A DNA stretch of 64,000 nt. It comes from Sphingomonas metalli (GTDB taxonomy: Bacteria; Pseudomonadota; Alphaproteobacteria; Sphingomonadales; Sphingomonadaceae). Location: positions 310,001-374,000 of the forward strand of contig NZ_BMIH01000002.1 of NCBI RefSeq assembly GCF_014641735.1, written 5' to 3'. This document shows positions 44,356-54,171 of the stretch, piece by piece. Made by a program: the position numbers and the translations under genes. The notes beneath the pieces were generated by a model. That model saw only the letters and a program-made list of their open reading frames with translations. It did not search any database and had not been told where the DNA came from. The stretch's first letter is position 1. Each line of letters begins with the position of its first letter.

Positions 44356-44374
44356 TGTGAAATGCGGTTTCACA
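44356..44374. promoter_or_regulatory. Inverted-repeat operator candidate, GH2/fucP intergenic region
   Basis: TGTGAAA-TGCGG-TTTCACA is a perfect 7-bp inverted repeat with a 5-bp centre between the divergent GH2 and FucP genes. It matches the geometry of the site at 40070-40088, so one IclR-type regulator could bind both. Confidence 0.6.
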
Positions 44375-44450
44375 TTGACAGGGTCTCTGTTAGGCAGCTT
44401 CCGCAAGGCCGCAGAAGCCGGGAAGTGGAACGATGGGAGGAGGATCGACC

Positions 44451-45719
44451 GTGACCGACAGGAACAGCCCGCACGCGGCGTCCGGCGAGCGGCTCGGCGC
44501 CGGATCGCGCGCGCCGCTGCTGCCGCTCGCCCTCGTCGTCGCCCTGTTCTTCCTGTGGGGCGTGGCGAACAATCTCAACGACGTGCTGATCGCCCATTTC
44601 AAGGGATTGTTCACGCTCAGCGACTTCGAGGCGGGGCTGGTCCAGTCGGCCTTCTATCTCGGCTATTTCTGCCTCGCGATCCCGGCGGCGCTGTTCATGC
44701 GCCGCTTCGGCTACCGCGCCGCGGTGCTGCTCGGCCTCTGCCTGTACGGGATCGGCGCGCTGCTCTTCTGGCCGGCGGCCGGGTTGGCGAGCTATCCCGC
44801 CTTCCTGCTGGCCCTGTTCGTCATCGCCAGCGGCCTCGGCTTTCTCGAGACCTCGGCCAACCCGCTGATCGCGCGCATGGGCGACGAGGCGAGCGCCGCG
44901 CGGCGGCTCAACCTCGCCCAGGCCTTCAATCCGCTCGGGTCGATCGTCGGGGTGCTGATCGGCCGCGCCTTCATCCTGTCCGACACCGGCGATCACAGCG
45001 CCACCGCGGTGCAGGGACCGTATCTCGCCATCGGACTCGGCGTGTTCCTCTGGGCGCTGCTGATCCGCCTGGTCCGCTTTCCGCCCGTCGCGACCGCGCG
45101 CGACGCCGACGAAGGGGTCGGCGCGGCGGGCGATTTCCGGGCGGTGCTGCGCCGGCGACAGGTGCTGCTGGGGATCGCCGCGCAATTCTTCTACGTGGGC
45201 GCGCAGGTGGGAGTGTGGAGCTTCCTGATCCGCTATGCCGAGGTCGCGGTGCCGGGCACCGCACCGCGCGCCGCGTCCGACTATCTCACCGCCTCGCTCG
45301 TCCTGTTCATGGCCGGGCGGTTCGCCGGGGCGATGCTGATGGGCCGGGTGGCACCCCGGCGGCTGCTCGCCCTGTTCGCCGCGATCGGCGGTGCCTGCTG
45401 CCTGTTCGCGACGCTCGCCGGGGGGCATGCCGGGGTGCTCGCGCTGGTCGCCAGCAGCTTCTTCATGTCGATCATGTACCCGACGATCTTCGCGGAGAGC
45501 GTCCATGGACTGGGCGGCCTGACCAAGTCCGCCTCGGCGCTGCTGGTCATGGCGATCATCGGCGGCGCCGTGTTCCCGGCGCTGATGGGGCTGGTCTCCG
45601 ATGCCAGCGGCACGATCGTGCGCGCGATGTCGGTGCCGGCGGTCTGCTTCGCCGTCGTCCTCGCCTTCGCGCTGGCCCCGCGCGGCGCCGCGCGGTCGTC
45701 CGCCTCGCCGGACGCATGA
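44451..45719 (+). CDS. fucP: L-fucose:H+ symporter
   Basis: A 422-residue MFS transporter with 12 predicted helices. [20 protein letters not shown], the conserved [36 protein letters not shown] and a late [21 protein letters not shown] are FucP hallmarks. It imports L-fucose, and related sugars such as L-galactose. GTG at 44451 is chosen as start because GGGAGGAGG lies seven bases upstream; an ATG at 44433 lies on the other side of that site. The stop overlaps the lldD start (ATGA). Confidence 0.92.
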   Translation: MTDRNSPHAASGERLGAGSRAPLLPLALVVALFFLWGVANNLNDVLIAHFKGLFTLSDFEAGLVQSAFYLGYFCLAIPAALFMRRFGYRAAVLLGLCLYGIGALLFWPAAGLASYPAFLLALFVIASGLGFLETSANPLIARMGDEASAARRLNLAQAFNPLGSIVGVLIGRAFILSDTGDHSATAVQGPYLAIGLGVFLWALLIRLVRFPPVATARDADEGVGAAGDFRAVLRRRQVLLGIAAQFFYVGAQVGVWSFLIRYAEVAVPGTAPRAASDYLTASLVLFMAGRFAGAMLMGRVAPRRLLALFAAIGGACCLFATLAGGHAGVLALVASSFFMSIMYPTIFAESVHGLGGLTKSASALLVMAIIGGAVFPALMGLVSDASGTIVRAMSVPAVCFAVVLAFALAPRGAARSSASPDA

Positions 45720-46867
45720 CGGTCATCGCCTCGACCCTCGACTTCCGGGAGGCGGCACGGCGTCGCCTGCCGCGCTTCCTGTTCGACTATGCCGATGGCG
45801 GTGCCTATGCCGAGGCGACGCTGCAGGCGAACGTGAACGATCTCCAGGCGGTGGCGCTGCGCCAGCGCGTACTCGCCGACGTCGCCGAGCTCGACCTGTC
45901 GACCACGCTGTTCGGCCGCACGCTGCCGATGCCGGTCGCGCTCGCGCCGATCGGCATTGGCGGCATGTACCGGCGGCGCGGCGAGACGCAGGCGGCGCGG
46001 GCGGCCCATGCGCGCGGCCTCCCCTTCACCCTGTCGACGGTCGCCCTCTGCTCGCTCGCCGAGGTGCGCCGCGCGGCGCCGGGGCCGCTCTGGTTCCAGC
46101 TCTACGTCCTACGCGACCGCGGCTTCATGCGCGAGCTGATCGCGCGCGCGCAGGCGGCGGGGGCGGAGGCGCTGGTCTTCACGGTCGACATGCCGGTGCC
46201 CGGCGCCCGCTATCGCGATGCGCGTTCCGGCATGTCCGGTCCGCGCGCGCCGCTCCGCCGCGTGTTGCAGGCGATGGGCAGGCCGGCCTGGGCATGGGAC
46301 GTGGGGCTGCGCGGCCGACCGCATCGGCTCGGCAACCTCGAACCCGTGCTCGGCAGGGCGAGCGGGATGGCCGACTATATGGGCTGGCTCGCCGCCAATT
46401 TCGATCCGTCGATCCGCTGGGCCGATCTCGACTGGATCCGGGCGGCGTGGAGCGGTCCCCTGATCCTCAAGGGCGTGCTCGACCCCGAAGACGCGACGGC
46501 GGCCGCGGCGGTGGGCGCGGACGGCATCGTCGTGTCCAATCATGGCGGCCGGCAGCTCGACGGCGTGCTTTCCACCGCCCGCGCGCTGCCGGCGATCGCC
46601 GACGCCGTGGGCGACCGGCTGACGGTCCTGGCCGATTCGGGGGTGCGATCGGGCCTCGACGTGGTGCGCATGCTGGCGCTCGGCGCGCACGGGGTGCTGC
46701 TCGGCCGCGCCTGGCTCTACGCGCTGGCGGCGCGCGGCGAGACCGGCGTCGTGCAGCTGCTGGACCTCGTCGAACGGGAGATGCGGGTCGCCATGACCCT
46801 GACGGGCGCCCGGAACGTCGCGGCGATCGATCGATCGATCCTGGCGGAGACCAAGTTTCCTGGCTGA
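45716..46867 (+). CDS. lldD: FMN-dependent L-lactate dehydrogenase
   Basis: A 383-residue alpha-hydroxyacid oxidase family enzyme. The TIM barrel shows [21 protein letters not shown], the FMN site, [25 protein letters not shown] and the active-site [13 protein letters not shown] with the catalytic His and Arg. It oxidises L-lactate to pyruvate at the membrane. It is translationally coupled to fucP, which supports lactate as the second product of fucose breakdown. Confidence 0.92.
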   Translation: MTVIASTLDFREAARRRLPRFLFDYADGGAYAEATLQANVNDLQAVALRQRVLADVAELDLSTTLFGRTLPMPVALAPIGIGGMYRRRGETQAARAAHARGLPFTLSTVALCSLAEVRRAAPGPLWFQLYVLRDRGFMRELIARAQAAGAEALVFTVDMPVPGARYRDARSGMSGPRAPLRRVLQAMGRPAWAWDVGLRGRPHRLGNLEPVLGRASGMADYMGWLAANFDPSIRWADLDWIRAAWSGPLILKGVLDPEDATAAAAVGADGIVVSNHGGRQLDGVLSTARALPAIADAVGDRLTVLADSGVRSGLDVVRMLALGAHGVLLGRAWLYALAARGETGVVQLLDLVEREMRVAMTLTGARNVAAIDRSILAETKFPG

Positions 46868-46897
46868 CCTTCTGCCGCCCCCTGCGGGATCGCCGGC

Positions 46898-47212
46898 TCA
46901 GGCGGCGACTGCGACGTGTGACCCGGTTTCGGGGCACAGCTCGACCATCAGCCCGCTCCATGTCCGCGCCACCAGCCGACCGCCGACATCCTGCAACGAG
47001 ACGAAGCAATCCCGCGCTGCCGCCGCCTTGGGCAGGGCGGCGCGCCAACGGACCGCGCCGTCATGCTCGACGCAGACGATGTTGTGGAGGAGATCCTCGC
47101 TCGCCGTCGCCCAATAGGTGAGCATGACCTTAGCTTCGTCTTTCAGCGGAACCGTTCGATAGGGTCTGAGCGTCTTCGCCACCGCTGGGCATCCTCCCGT
47201 CGCGCGACCCAT
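46898..47212 (-). CDS. Conserved hypothetical protein
   Basis: A 104-residue protein with TLRPYRTVPLKDEAKVMLTYWATASEDLLHN, VCVEHDGAVRWRAALPKAAA and DCFVSLQDVGGRLVARTWSG. The alternating strand pattern suggests a small beta domain; no membrane segment or signal. Its function is unknown. It converges with lldD and stands alone between lldD and ppk2. The start could also lie at an internal Met 29 codons in (MLTYW), since no clear ribosome binding site decides. Confidence 0.6.
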   Translation of the reverse strand: MGRATGGCPAVAKTLRPYRTVPLKDEAKVMLTYWATASEDLLHNIVCVEHDGAVRWRAALPKAAAARDCFVSLQDVGGRLVARTWSGLMVELCPETGSHVAVAA

Positions 47213-47325
47213 CTCTATCGTATTGGATCGACAGCATTTTGACGTAAACGGGCGATGCTATGCGGAAGTTGCCGGCCGGTGCGCTGCTTTCGGTTAGTGT
47301 CCCAAAATGACGCAGATCCGCCCGA

Positions 47326-48090
47326 TCAGCGCGACAGGCGCTCGTCCTCGACGGCGGCCATCTCAAAGGGAAAGAGGATTGACGGATCGGGCCGTTCGAT
47401 GCCGTGGACGATCTCGGGCGGCGCGACCGCATGAAGGATGTGGCGGATGATCGCCTTGCGCGCCTTCTTCTTGTCGTCGGCGCGCACGCAGTACCAGGGC
47501 GCGAGCGGGCTGTGGGTGCGCGCCAGCATCGTATCGCGCGCGGCCGAATAATCGTCCCACTTGGCCTGGGCGACCGCATCCATGTCGGATACCTTGAGCG
47601 CCTTCAACGGATCGGTGCGCCGCGCGTCGAGCCGCTCCTTCTGCTCGTCCTTCGAAATGTCGAGCCAGATCTTGACCAGCTTGATCCCGCTTTCGACCAG
47701 CATCCGCTCCAAATCGGGCGCGTCGCGCAGGAACTCGGCCTGTTCGGCCGGGGTGGAGAAGCCCATCACCACCTCCACTCCCGCGCGGTTGTACCAGCTG
47801 CGGTTGAAGATCACGAATTCGCCCGCCGCGGGCAGATGCGCGACGTAGCGCTGGAAATACCATTGGGTCCGCTCGCGGTCCGACGGCTTGGGCAGCGCGA
47901 CGACGCGGGTGGCGCGCACCGACATATGCTCGATGATCCGCTTGATCGCGCCGTCCTTCCCCGCGCCGTCGCGGCCTTCGAGAACCAGGACGATCCGCTC
48001 GCCGCTCTGCGCCGCCGCCATCTGGAGCCGGACCAGCGCGAGCTGCAGGGTTTCGAGCGTGTCGAGGCCGTCATCCTTGTCGTGCGCCAT
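47326..48090 (-). CDS. ppk2: Polyphosphate kinase 2
   Basis: A 254-residue PPK2-family phosphotransferase, cytoplasmic. The Walker A LEGRDGAGKDGAIKRI and a lid region (ARRTDPLKALKVSDMDAVAQ) are intact; WYFQRYVAHLPAAGEFVIFNRSWYNRAGVE and KIWLDISKDEQKERL complete the family pattern. It moves phosphate between polyphosphate and nucleotides. It diverges from phoX, with a Pho box between the two genes, so expression under phosphate limitation is plausible. Confidence 0.93.
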   Translation of the reverse strand: MAHDKDDGLDTLETLQLALVRLQMAAAQSGERIVLVLEGRDGAGKDGAIKRIIEHMSVRATRVVALPKPSDRERTQWYFQRYVAHLPAAGEFVIFNRSWYNRAGVEVVMGFSTPAEQAEFLRDAPDLERMLVESGIKLVKIWLDISKDEQKERLDARRTDPLKALKVSDMDAVAQAKWDDYSAARDTMLARTHSPLAPWYCVRADDKKKARKAIIRHILHAVAPPEIVHGIERPDPSILFPFEMAAVEDERLSR

Positions 48091-48176
48091 CCCGGTTCCC
48101 TTCCATCGGTCGATCCGCGCGATCATCACCCAGCCGCCGTCAACGCACCAGCCACCATGCGGGCAACATGACGCCA

Positions 48177-48194
48177 CTGTCATTTTCACGTCAT
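48177..48194. promoter_or_regulatory. Pho box upstream of phoX
   Basis: CTGTCAT-TTTC-ACGTCAT fits the PhoB-site pattern of two 7-bp repeats 11 bp apart (consensus repeat CTGTCAT). It lies 83 bp before the phoX start and in the divergent space with ppk2. It suggests control by phosphate starvation. Confidence 0.75.
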
Positions 48195-48277
48195 CGAAGC
48201 GCAACGCAGGCGACGCAGATCGCGACGATAGCGGCCCCGGGCGACCCGCAACGGGTCGGGCTTCCGGGGACATATCC

Positions 48278-50752
48278 ATGAGCATCAACGACGTGACCGT
48301 CGGCTACGACGATGGCGACATCGACACCAATCGCAGCGGCGCACCCAGTCTCAACACCCTGATCGCGGAGCGCTACTCGCGGCGGCAGACGCTGATGGGC
48401 GGTATCTCGGCCATGACCACAGCGGTGTTCGGCAGCGCGCTGCTGGCCGGCTGCGGCAGCGACGATCCCGATCCGGTGATGACGGTGACGGCGACCTCGA
48501 CCGGCGCGACCACCGCCGGCCGTCCGGTCACGCTGACCGGCAACACCTCGACCAACGTCGACAGTGTCGCCTGGACCCAGGTGTCGGGACCGAGCGTGAC
48601 GATCAGCAACGCCACCTCCGCCACGGCCAGCTTCGTCGCCCCCGCGGTGGCGACCGGCACCGAGATGTCGTTCCGCTTCGACGCGATCAAGGGCGGCACC
48701 ACCACCTCGACGACGGTCGCCGTGACGGTCGGCGCGCCGGCGCTGGGCTTCACCGCGGTCGCCAAGAGCCTGGCCGACACGGTCGCAGTGCCGAGCGGCT
48801 ATGCCGTCACCGTCCTCTATCGGCTCGGCGACCCGCTGGCCGCGAGCGTGCCGGCCTTCGCCAATGACGGCACCGACACCAATTTCGCGCAGCGCGCGGG
48901 CGACCACCATGACGGCATGACCTATTTCGGCCTGTCGGCCACCGGCACGCCCGACGCGAGCGCGAACGGCCGCGGCCTGCTGGTGCTGAACCACGAGAAC
49001 ATCTCGATCCGCTACCTCCATCCCAACGGCCCGACCAACCTGTCGAGCGGCCCGCGGCCCGAGGCGGAAGCGCTGAAGGAGATCGAGTGCCACGGCGTCT
49101 CGGTCGTCGAGGTGACGCAGACCAACGGCAGCTGGTCCTATGTCGTCCAGTCCTCGTTCAACCGCCGCATCACCCCCAACACGCCGATGAGCTTCAGCGG
49201 CCCGGTGCGCGGCAATGCGGTGCTGCGCACCCGCTATTCGACCGACGGCACGACGGGCCGCGGCACGATCAACAACTGCGCCAACGGCACGATGCCGTGG
49301 CACACCTATCTGACCTGCGAGGAGAATTGGGCCGGCTATTTCCGCCGCCTGGCGGGCGACGCCACGGTGCGGACCAATGCGGGCAACAGCAAGCAGAACG
49401 AATCGATGCGCCGCTACGGCATCACCGAAGGCCGGACGGGCAATTACCTCTGGGCGACGGTGTCGCCCTCGGACGCGAGCAACATCACCTATGCGCGCTG
49501 GAACGCCACCGCCTCCGCCTCGCTCGCCGCGGACGGCACCGCGGATTTCCGGAACGAGCCGTTCCAATATGGCTGGGTGGTCGAGATCGACCCGTACAAT
49601 CCCAATTCGGTGCCCCGCAAGCGCACCGCGCTCGGTCGGATGAACCATGAGGGCTGCCAGGTCGGCCGCACCGTCGCGGGAGTGCGCCCCGCCTTCTACA
49701 TGGGCGACGACGCGCAGAACGAGTACATCTACAAGTTCGTGTCCGCGACGCCCTGGGCGGCGGCCGATGCCAGCGCCACCGACCGGCTGGCGGTGGGTGA
49801 CAAGTATCTGGACAGCGGCACCCTCTACGTCGCACGCTTCAACGCCGACGGCACGGGCCAGTGGCTGCCGCTGGTCTATGGCCAGGGCCCGCTGACCGGG
49901 GCCAACGCCGCCTATCCGTTCGACAGCCAGGCGGACGTGCTGGTCAACACCCGCCTCGCCGCGGATGCGCTGGGCGCTACGCCGATGGACCGGCCGGAAT
50001 GGACCGCGGTCAACCCGGTCACGGGCGAGATGTACTGCACGCTGACCAACAACTCCTCGCGCACCGCCGCGCGCGTCGATGCCGCCAATCCGCGCGCCTA
50101 TACCGACCCGAAGACGACCAGCGGCGCGACCACCGGCAACGCCAACGGCCACATCATTCGCCTGCGCGAGACCGGCGACACCAGCGAGGCGACGAGCTTC
50201 GCCTGGGACATCTATGCCTTCGGCGCGGGATCGGACCTCGACCCGGCGACGATCAACCTGTCGGGGCTGGACGCCAGCAACGACTTCTCGTCGCCCGACG
50301 GGCTCTGGTTCGGACTGCCCAGCAACCCTTCGGGCCAGGTCACCCCGGTGATGTGGATCGAGACCGATGACGGCGCTTATACCGACGTCACCAACTGCAT
50401 GCTGCTCGCGGCGATCCCGGGCAGCGTCGGCGACGGCGGCACCCGCACCGTCACCAGCACGCTGAGCGGCACCACCAAGACGGTCACGACCCGGATCGGC
50501 AAGACGCCCGGCGCGACGCTCCGCCGCTTCCTGGTCGGACCGAAGGAGTGCGAGATCACCGGCATCCACTCGACGCCGGACGGCCGCTCGCTGTTCGTCA
50601 ACATCCAGCATCCCGGCGAGGATGCGGCGAACCCCAACCAGCCGACCAGCAACTGGCCCTACAGCCAGGGCGGCGCCGCCACGTCGGGCCAGCGCCCGCG
50701 CTCGGCGACGATCGTCATCACCCGCAACGACGGCGGCGTGATCGGTCTGTAA
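48278..50752 (+). CDS. phoX: PhoX-family phosphatase (DUF839), Tat-exported, with Ig/PKD-like insert
   Basis: An 824-residue exported phosphatase. The twin-arginine leader SRRQTLMGGISAMTTAVFGS ends in LLAGCGSDD, a possible lipobox. Residues about 65-150 (VTATSTGATTAGRPVTLTGN..VAWTQVSGPSVTI) look like an Ig/PKD-type domain. The PhoX core follows: LVLNHENISIRYLHP, WHTYLTCEENWAGYF, RMNHEGCQVGRTV and EITGIHSTPDGRSLFVNIQHPGE. PhoX enzymes are Ca/Fe-dependent and release phosphate from organic esters outside the cytoplasm. The Pho box 83 bp upstream fits this role. Confidence 0.9.
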   Translation: MSINDVTVGYDDGDIDTNRSGAPSLNTLIAERYSRRQTLMGGISAMTTAVFGSALLAGCGSDDPDPVMTVTATSTGATTAGRPVTLTGNTSTNVDSVAWTQVSGPSVTISNATSATASFVAPAVATGTEMSFRFDAIKGGTTTSTTVAVTVGAPALGFTAVAKSLADTVAVPSGYAVTVLYRLGDPLAASVPAFANDGTDTNFAQRAGDHHDGMTYFGLSATGTPDASANGRGLLVLNHENISIRYLHPNGPTNLSSGPRPEAEALKEIECHGVSVVEVTQTNGSWSYVVQSSFNRRITPNTPMSFSGPVRGNAVLRTRYSTDGTTGRGTINNCANGTMPWHTYLTCEENWAGYFRRLAGDATVRTNAGNSKQNESMRRYGITEGRTGNYLWATVSPSDASNITYARWNATASASLAADGTADFRNEPFQYGWVVEIDPYNPNSVPRKRTALGRMNHEGCQVGRTVAGVRPAFYMGDDAQNEYIYKFVSATPWAAADASATDRLAVGDKYLDSGTLYVARFNADGTGQWLPLVYGQGPLTGANAAYPFDSQADVLVNTRLAADALGATPMDRPEWTAVNPVTGEMYCTLTNNSSRTAARVDAANPRAYTDPKTTSGATTGNANGHIIRLRETGDTSEATSFAWDIYAFGAGSDLDPATINLSGLDASNDFSSPDGLWFGLPSNPSGQVTPVMWIETDDGAYTDVTNCMLLAAIPGSVGDGGTRTVTSTLSGTTKTVTTRIGKTPGATLRRFLVGPKECEITGIHSTPDGRSLFVNIQHPGEDAANPNQPTSNWPYSQGGAATSGQRPRSATIVITRNDGGVIGL

Positions 50753-50796
50753 GGAGAGGCAGGGCGGCGGTCTCACGGGATCGCCGCCCGCTACTG

Positions 50797-50893
50797 CGTC
50801 ATGCCGGGCTCGTCCCGGCATCCACGGTGCCGGGCACGATCGGCGTCGGAATATGCGGAGCAGGAGATCCCCGGGGACAAACCCGGGGTAACG
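50797..50893. repeat. Palindromic intergenic repeat, CGTCATGCCGGGC family
   Basis: Ends CGTCATGCCGGGCTCGTCCC and GGGGACAAACCCGGGGTAACGG with internal GCATCCACGG / CGGAATATGCGG. Related to the copies at 779 and 59361. Lies between phoX and crtY. Confidence 0.78.
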
Positions 50894-51029
50894 GATGGGT
50901 GAACGTCGTCAGAGCTTCAATGCTCTGCACCCGCGCAAGCGCCCGAGAATTGGCGCTCGACCCCCACAGGTTACCCGCGCCGCCAAAGTCCATTCCCCCC
51001 GCGGGCGCTTTCGCCTAGCACCGCTCCCC

Positions 51030-52187
51030 ATGGCGGCCACCGAACATTGCGACCTGGCGATCGTCGGGGCGGGCCTGGCCGGCGGGCTGATCGCGCTGGC
51101 GGTGCAGGCGCGCCGACCGGGCATCGCCATCCGCCTGATCGACGCCGCGCCGGTGGTCGGCGGCAACCATCGCTGGTCCTTCTTCGCCGACGACATCGCC
51201 GCCGCCGACCGCTGGATCGTCGCGCCGCTCGTGACCCAGGGCTGGGCGGCGCACGACGTCGCCTTTCCCGGCCATCACCGCCGCATCGCCAAGCCCTATT
51301 TCTCGATCGAGAGCGAGCGGCTGGACGCGGTCGTGCGTCGGGCGGTCCCCGCAGAGGCGTTGATGCTCGGACGGCCGGTCGCCGAGACGAGCGCGACCGG
51401 GGTGACGCTGGCCGACGGCACCCGCATCGCCGCGACCGGCGTGATCGACGCGCGCGGCCCCGGTGACCTGTCGGCGCTGGAATGCGGCTGGCAGAAGTTC
51501 GTCGGGCGCGAGCTGAGGCTGTCCGCCCCGCATGATGCTCCCGATCCGCGGATCATGGATGCGACCGTGGCGCAGATCGACGGCTATCGCTTCGTCTATT
51601 GCCTGCCGCTGGCGGCGGACCGGATGTTCGTCGAGGACACCTATTACAGCGACACGCCCGATCTCGACCGGCCCGCACTGGCGAACCGCATCCACGCCTA
51701 TGCCGCCACGCGCGGCTGGCAGGTGGCGCAGGCGGCGAACGAGGAGGAGGGCGTGCTGCCGGTGGTGATCGGCGGCGACTTCGACCGCTACTGGGCCTCT
51801 ACCGGCGCGGTTGCGAAGGCTGGGATGCGGGCCGGGATGTTCCATCCCACCACCGGCTATTCGCTGCCCGACGCGGTGCGCACCGCTGCGACGATCGCCG
51901 CCGCGCCCGACCTGTCCGGCCCGGCGCTGCACGAGGCCACGCGGGCGATCGCCGCGCGGCACTGGCGCGCGCGCGGCTTCTATCGCATGCTCGACACGAT
52001 GCTGTTCCGGGCCGCCGAACCGGCGGAACGCTACCGCATCCTCGAACGCTTCTACCGCCTTTCCCCCGGCCTGATCGGCCGCTTCTATGCTGGTGACACG
52101 ACGATGAGCGACAAGGCCCGGCTTCTGCTCGGCAAGCCCCCCGTGCCGATCGGCCGCGCGATCCGCGCGATCGGGGGTGCCCGATGA
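51030..52187 (+). CDS. crtY: Lycopene beta-cyclase
   Basis: A 385-residue flavoprotein that closes both ends of lycopene to beta-carotene. The FAD motif CDLAIVGAGLAGGLIALAVQ starts right after the ATG. NHRWSFFADD, GVIDARGPGDL, FVGRELRLSAPHD, FVYCLPLAADRMFVEDTYYSD and GMFHPTTGYSLPDAVRTA are the CrtY signature pieces. The start at 51030 is chosen because the FAD motif follows at once. The stop overlaps crtI by four bases. Confidence 0.94.
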   Translation: MAATEHCDLAIVGAGLAGGLIALAVQARRPGIAIRLIDAAPVVGGNHRWSFFADDIAAADRWIVAPLVTQGWAAHDVAFPGHHRRIAKPYFSIESERLDAVVRRAVPAEALMLGRPVAETSATGVTLADGTRIAATGVIDARGPGDLSALECGWQKFVGRELRLSAPHDAPDPRIMDATVAQIDGYRFVYCLPLAADRMFVEDTYYSDTPDLDRPALANRIHAYAATRGWQVAQAANEEEGVLPVVIGGDFDRYWASTGAVAKAGMRAGMFHPTTGYSLPDAVRTAATIAAAPDLSGPALHEATRAIAARHWRARGFYRMLDTMLFRAAEPAERYRILERFYRLSPGLIGRFYAGDTTMSDKARLLLGKPPVPIGRAIRAIGGAR

Positions 52188-53659
52188 GGCGCGCGGTCGT
52201 CATCGGCGCGGGCATGGGCGGCCTGGCGCTGGCGATCCGGCTGCAATCGGCGGGGATCGACACCACCATCGTCGAGTCCCGCGACAAGCCCGGCGGCCGC
52301 GCCTATTATTGGGAGCGGGACGGCTTCACCTTCGATGCCGGGCCCACCGTGATCACCGATCCCGATTGCCTGCAGGAGCTGTGGTCGCTGACCGGGCGGC
52401 AGATGGCCGACGATGTGGTGCTGGAGCCGGTCAGCCCCTTCTACCGGCTTCATTGGCCGGACGGCACCACCTTCGACTACACCAATGACGACAATGTGCT
52501 GCGCGCCGAGATCGAGCGGCTGCATCCGGGCGACTGGGAAGGCTATCAGCGGTTCCTGACCTATTCGGAAGGCGTGTTCCGCGAAGGCTATGAGAAGCTC
52601 GGCCATGTCGCCTTTCTCGATTTCGCCTCGATGGTGAAGGCGGCACCGGCGCTGGCGAAATACCAGGCGTGGCGCTCGGTCTATTCGGTCGTGTCGAGCT
52701 TCGTGAAGTCGGAGAAGCTGCGCGAGGCGCTGTCCTTCCATACGCTGCTGGTCGGCGGCAACCCGATGACGACCAGCGCCATCTATGCGCTGATCCACAA
52801 ACTGGAGCGCGACGGCGGCGTGTGGTTCGCGCGGGGCGGCACCAACCGGCTGGTCGCCGGCATGGTCGCGCAGTTCGAGCGGATCGGCGGCCGCCTGCGG
52901 CTGGGCGATCCCGTCGAGCGGATCGAGACGCTGGGCGACCGGGCGACGGGCGTCGTCACGCGCAGCGGATGGCGGGCGGAGGCGGACATGGTGGCGAGCA
53001 ACGCCGACATCATGCACAGCTATCGCGACCTGCTGCTCGACTCCCGGTCGGCGCAGCGAACGAAGGCGCGGCTGGAGCGCAAGCGCTATTCGCCCTCGCT
53101 GTTCGTGGTGCATTTCGGGATCAAGGGCGCCTGGCCGGGCATCCCGCACCACATGATCCTGTTCGGCCCGCGCTATCGCGGACTGCTGGAGGATATCTAC
53201 GACCACGGCGTGCTGTCGGAGGATTTCTCCCTCTACCTCCACCATCCGACCGTGACCGATCCGTCGCTCGCGCCGGAGGGTCATTCGACCTTCTACGCGC
53301 TGGCCCCCGTGCCGCATCTGGGCAAGTTCCCGGTCGACTGGGCGGAGATCGGGCCGATCCTCGAACGCCGCATTCTCGACGAAGTCGGCCGGCGGTTCAT
53401 TCCCGATATCCACGAGCGGATTGTCACGAAATTCAGCTACGCGCCATCGGACTTCGCCACCGATCTCAACGCCCATCTCGGCAGCGCCTTCAGCCTGGAG
53501 CCGGTGCTGACGCAGAGCGCCTATTTCCGCGTCCACAATCGCGACGATGCGATACCAAATTTGTTCTTCGTCGGCGCCGGGACGCATCCGGGGGCCGGGA
53601 TCCCGGGCGTGGTCGGCAGCGCCAAGGCAACGGCCGCGCTGATGCTGGAGAGCCGGTAG
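52184..53659 (+). CDS. crtI: Phytoene desaturase
   Basis: A 491-residue FAD enzyme converting phytoene to lycopene at the membrane. RAVVIGAGMGGLALAIRLQS binds FAD, PGGRAYYWERDGFTFDAGPTVI is the conserved N-terminal block, and the C-terminal LFFVGAGTHPGAGIPGVVGSAKATAALM is diagnostic of CrtI. It is translationally coupled to crtY. crtB lies 1.4 kb downstream, after a small gene and the LOG gene. Confidence 0.96.
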   Translation: MRRAVVIGAGMGGLALAIRLQSAGIDTTIVESRDKPGGRAYYWERDGFTFDAGPTVITDPDCLQELWSLTGRQMADDVVLEPVSPFYRLHWPDGTTFDYTNDDNVLRAEIERLHPGDWEGYQRFLTYSEGVFREGYEKLGHVAFLDFASMVKAAPALAKYQAWRSVYSVVSSFVKSEKLREALSFHTLLVGGNPMTTSAIYALIHKLERDGGVWFARGGTNRLVAGMVAQFERIGGRLRLGDPVERIETLGDRATGVVTRSGWRAEADMVASNADIMHSYRDLLLDSRSAQRTKARLERKRYSPSLFVVHFGIKGAWPGIPHHMILFGPRYRGLLEDIYDHGVLSEDFSLYLHHPTVTDPSLAPEGHSTFYALAPVPHLGKFPVDWAEIGPILERRILDEVGRRFIPDIHERIVTKFSYAPSDFATDLNAHLGSAFSLEPVLTQSAYFRVHNRDDAIPNLFFVGAGTHPGAGIPGVVGSAKATAALMLESR

Positions 53660-53786
53660 AACTTCGTGCGATGATTGTCGCCGATCAATCCGATTATGGT
53701 GAGCCGCAGCTTTACTCCTACCTACATTTATGAAAGTATGGTGATAGAAGGCATTGTGGATGCCCTGCACGGTTGAGGATGATCCT

Positions 53787-54128
53787 ATGGCGAAGCTCCT
53801 GCGTGATGCGCTGATTGGAGCATCCTGCTGGGCTGCCTGCATCGCCCCCGCCCATGCCAGCACCGTCGTCGACCGCCCTGCTCCGGCCAGCGCCGCCGAG
53901 CTGATGGATGCCGCGCCCGCCGCGAACCAGACGATCGCCGTCCGGCCCGCACCCCGCACCGAGAATGCGTTCGAGGCCGCGCTCGCCGCCTACACGCCCG
54001 ACTGGATCGCGCCGAACGGGCACGACGTTGCGGTGTTCCTCGATGCGTTTCTGAAGGGTGCCGGGTTGCTGGTGCTGGTCTATGCCTTCATGCAGCGCCG
54101 CCTGTTCCTCGGCGGTCGCCGCCGCTAG
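53787..54128 (+). CDS. Small exported or membrane protein, hypothetical
   Basis: A 113-residue protein: an N-terminal signal-like segment (ALIGASCWAACIAPAHAST), a Pro/Ala-rich middle, and a C-terminal membrane helix (FLDAFLKGAGLLVLVYAFM) followed by a basic tail QRRLFLGGRRR. GAGG lies ten bases before the ATG. It sits between crtI and the LOG gene but no carotenoid role can be read from it. Confidence 0.65.
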   Translation: MAKLLRDALIGASCWAACIAPAHASTVVDRPAPASAAELMDAAPAANQTIAVRPAPRTENAFEAALAAYTPDWIAPNGHDVAVFLDAFLKGAGLLVLVYAFMQRRLFLGGRRR

Positions 54129-54171
54129 AGGCTGAACCTACCGGTTAGAGCTTAATTCCTTTGGCCAGAAT

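Noticed and set aside
48191..50821. 876-codon open frame opposite phoX
   Set aside because: Shadow of phoX with no domain; phoX has the Tat leader, motifs and Pho box.
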